This document shows positions 63,686 through 64,000 of a DNA stretch of 64,000 nt, in pieces. Position numbers and translations under genes: made by a program. The notes beneath the pieces were generated by a model, which had not been told where the DNA came from, did no database searches, and was given only the letters and a program-made list of their open reading frames with translations. The DNA is from Pratylenchus scribneri (lineage: Eukaryota > Nematoda > Chromadorea > Rhabditida > Pratylenchidae), in NCBI GenBank assembly GCA_030063045.1, contig JAQSEB010000014.1, positions 992,001-1,056,000 of the forward strand, read 5' to 3'. The stretch's first letter is position 1. Each line of letters starts with the position of its first letter.

Positions 63686-64000
63686 TAGGGTTGCGCCCCC
63701 GCAGTGCGGGGGCGGGTTGTGCGGGGGTCGGGGTTTGCGGGGTTGGCACTTGCGGGGACGGGTTCGGGGGTGACCCCTTGCGGGGGCCCCCGCGGGGATC
63801 CCCGCGGGGGCGGGGGTAGCGTAAATTTTTTAAAAAGCCACATTTTTCAAATAAAAAATTTTTTTGAAGAAAAATTTCATCCAAAAATGGCCGCGCAGCG
63901 AAAAATTTTACCTAAAAATAGCCTCGCAGAGAAAAATTTTAATAAAAAATTTTAATATCCTACAAAAATTTGGTCAACATTTCCCTATCGAACCCCATTT
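63686..64000. mobile_element. GC-rich hAT-like element, copy 2 (truncated by window end)
   Basis: Starts TAGGGTTGCGCCCCCGCA, the same terminus as the element at 52727-53229, and runs in the opposite orientation with near-identical sequence in the GC-rich arm and the GGCCGCGCAGCG core. The right end is beyond the window, so the duplication cannot be checked; the left flank is ATTCAAAG. Confidence 0.88.

Overview
The window is nuclear DNA of a nematode. It is AT-rich, genes are intron-dense, and most introns are only about 40-60 nt. Several first exons are preceded within a few bases by an acceptor-like T-run plus AG, as expected for spliced-leader trans-splicing. The content is animal and partly nematode-specific: an OSM-3/KIF17 kinesin, a UBA1 ubiquitin E1, an essential myosin light chain, a TGN38-like protein, a MLT-10 family moulting protein and an orphan Cys-loop channel. 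I cannot name the species. The high share of GC-AG introns (6 of about 120 that I placed) recalls what I remember of cyst nematodes, which is only a hint.

Layout. 1-8.6 kb: 3' part of a gene for a membrane protein with a ~1,900-residue, Glu-rich tail holding two tandem peptide arrays; a foldback transposon lies in its first visible intron. 9.0-13.1 kb (minus): osm-3. 14.7-16.1 kb (plus): TGN38-like gene. 17.2-21.4 kb (minus): an acidic/polyproline protein, a doubtful small gene and a Cys-rich type I membrane protein. 23.0-29.5 kb (minus): a Ser/Pro-rich gene ending in a leucine zipper, with a possible internal first exon giving a 140-residue short form. 32.4-34.2 kb (plus): peroxisomal 2-hydroxyacid oxidase. 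34.7-36.6 kb (plus): EGF-type membrane ligand. 37.4-39.0 kb (minus): essential myosin light chain. 40.3-44.6 kb (plus): uba-1. 45.4-46.5 kb and 49.4-49.8 kb (minus): two more EGF-like genes. 51.1-53.8 kb (plus): ShKT domain fused to a Cys-loop channel. 54.8-57.4 kb (plus): leukotriene-A4-hydrolase-type aminopeptidase. 57.7-62.2 kb (minus): MLT-10 family gene. 63.0-63.4 kb (minus): last exon of a serpentine receptor.

The genes do not form one pathway. The clearest local theme is signalling: three EGF-like genes lie within 15 kb, and each has a phase-2 intron at the same place, between Cys4 and Cys5 of the EGF fold. That position is the hallmark of ErbB/LIN-3 type ligands, so a ligand cluster is plausible.

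The rest of the DNA is rich in non-autonomous inverted-repeat elements. Four have hAT-like ends with an 8-bp target duplication visible or nearly intact, and one is a 799-bp foldback with a 7-bp duplication. Several further dispersed repeat families sit inside introns. There is also a 30-bp minisatellite and an AT-rich tandem array. All exon coordinates were read by eye from frame, splice signals and protein similarity remembered from the families; they have not been checked against transcripts.
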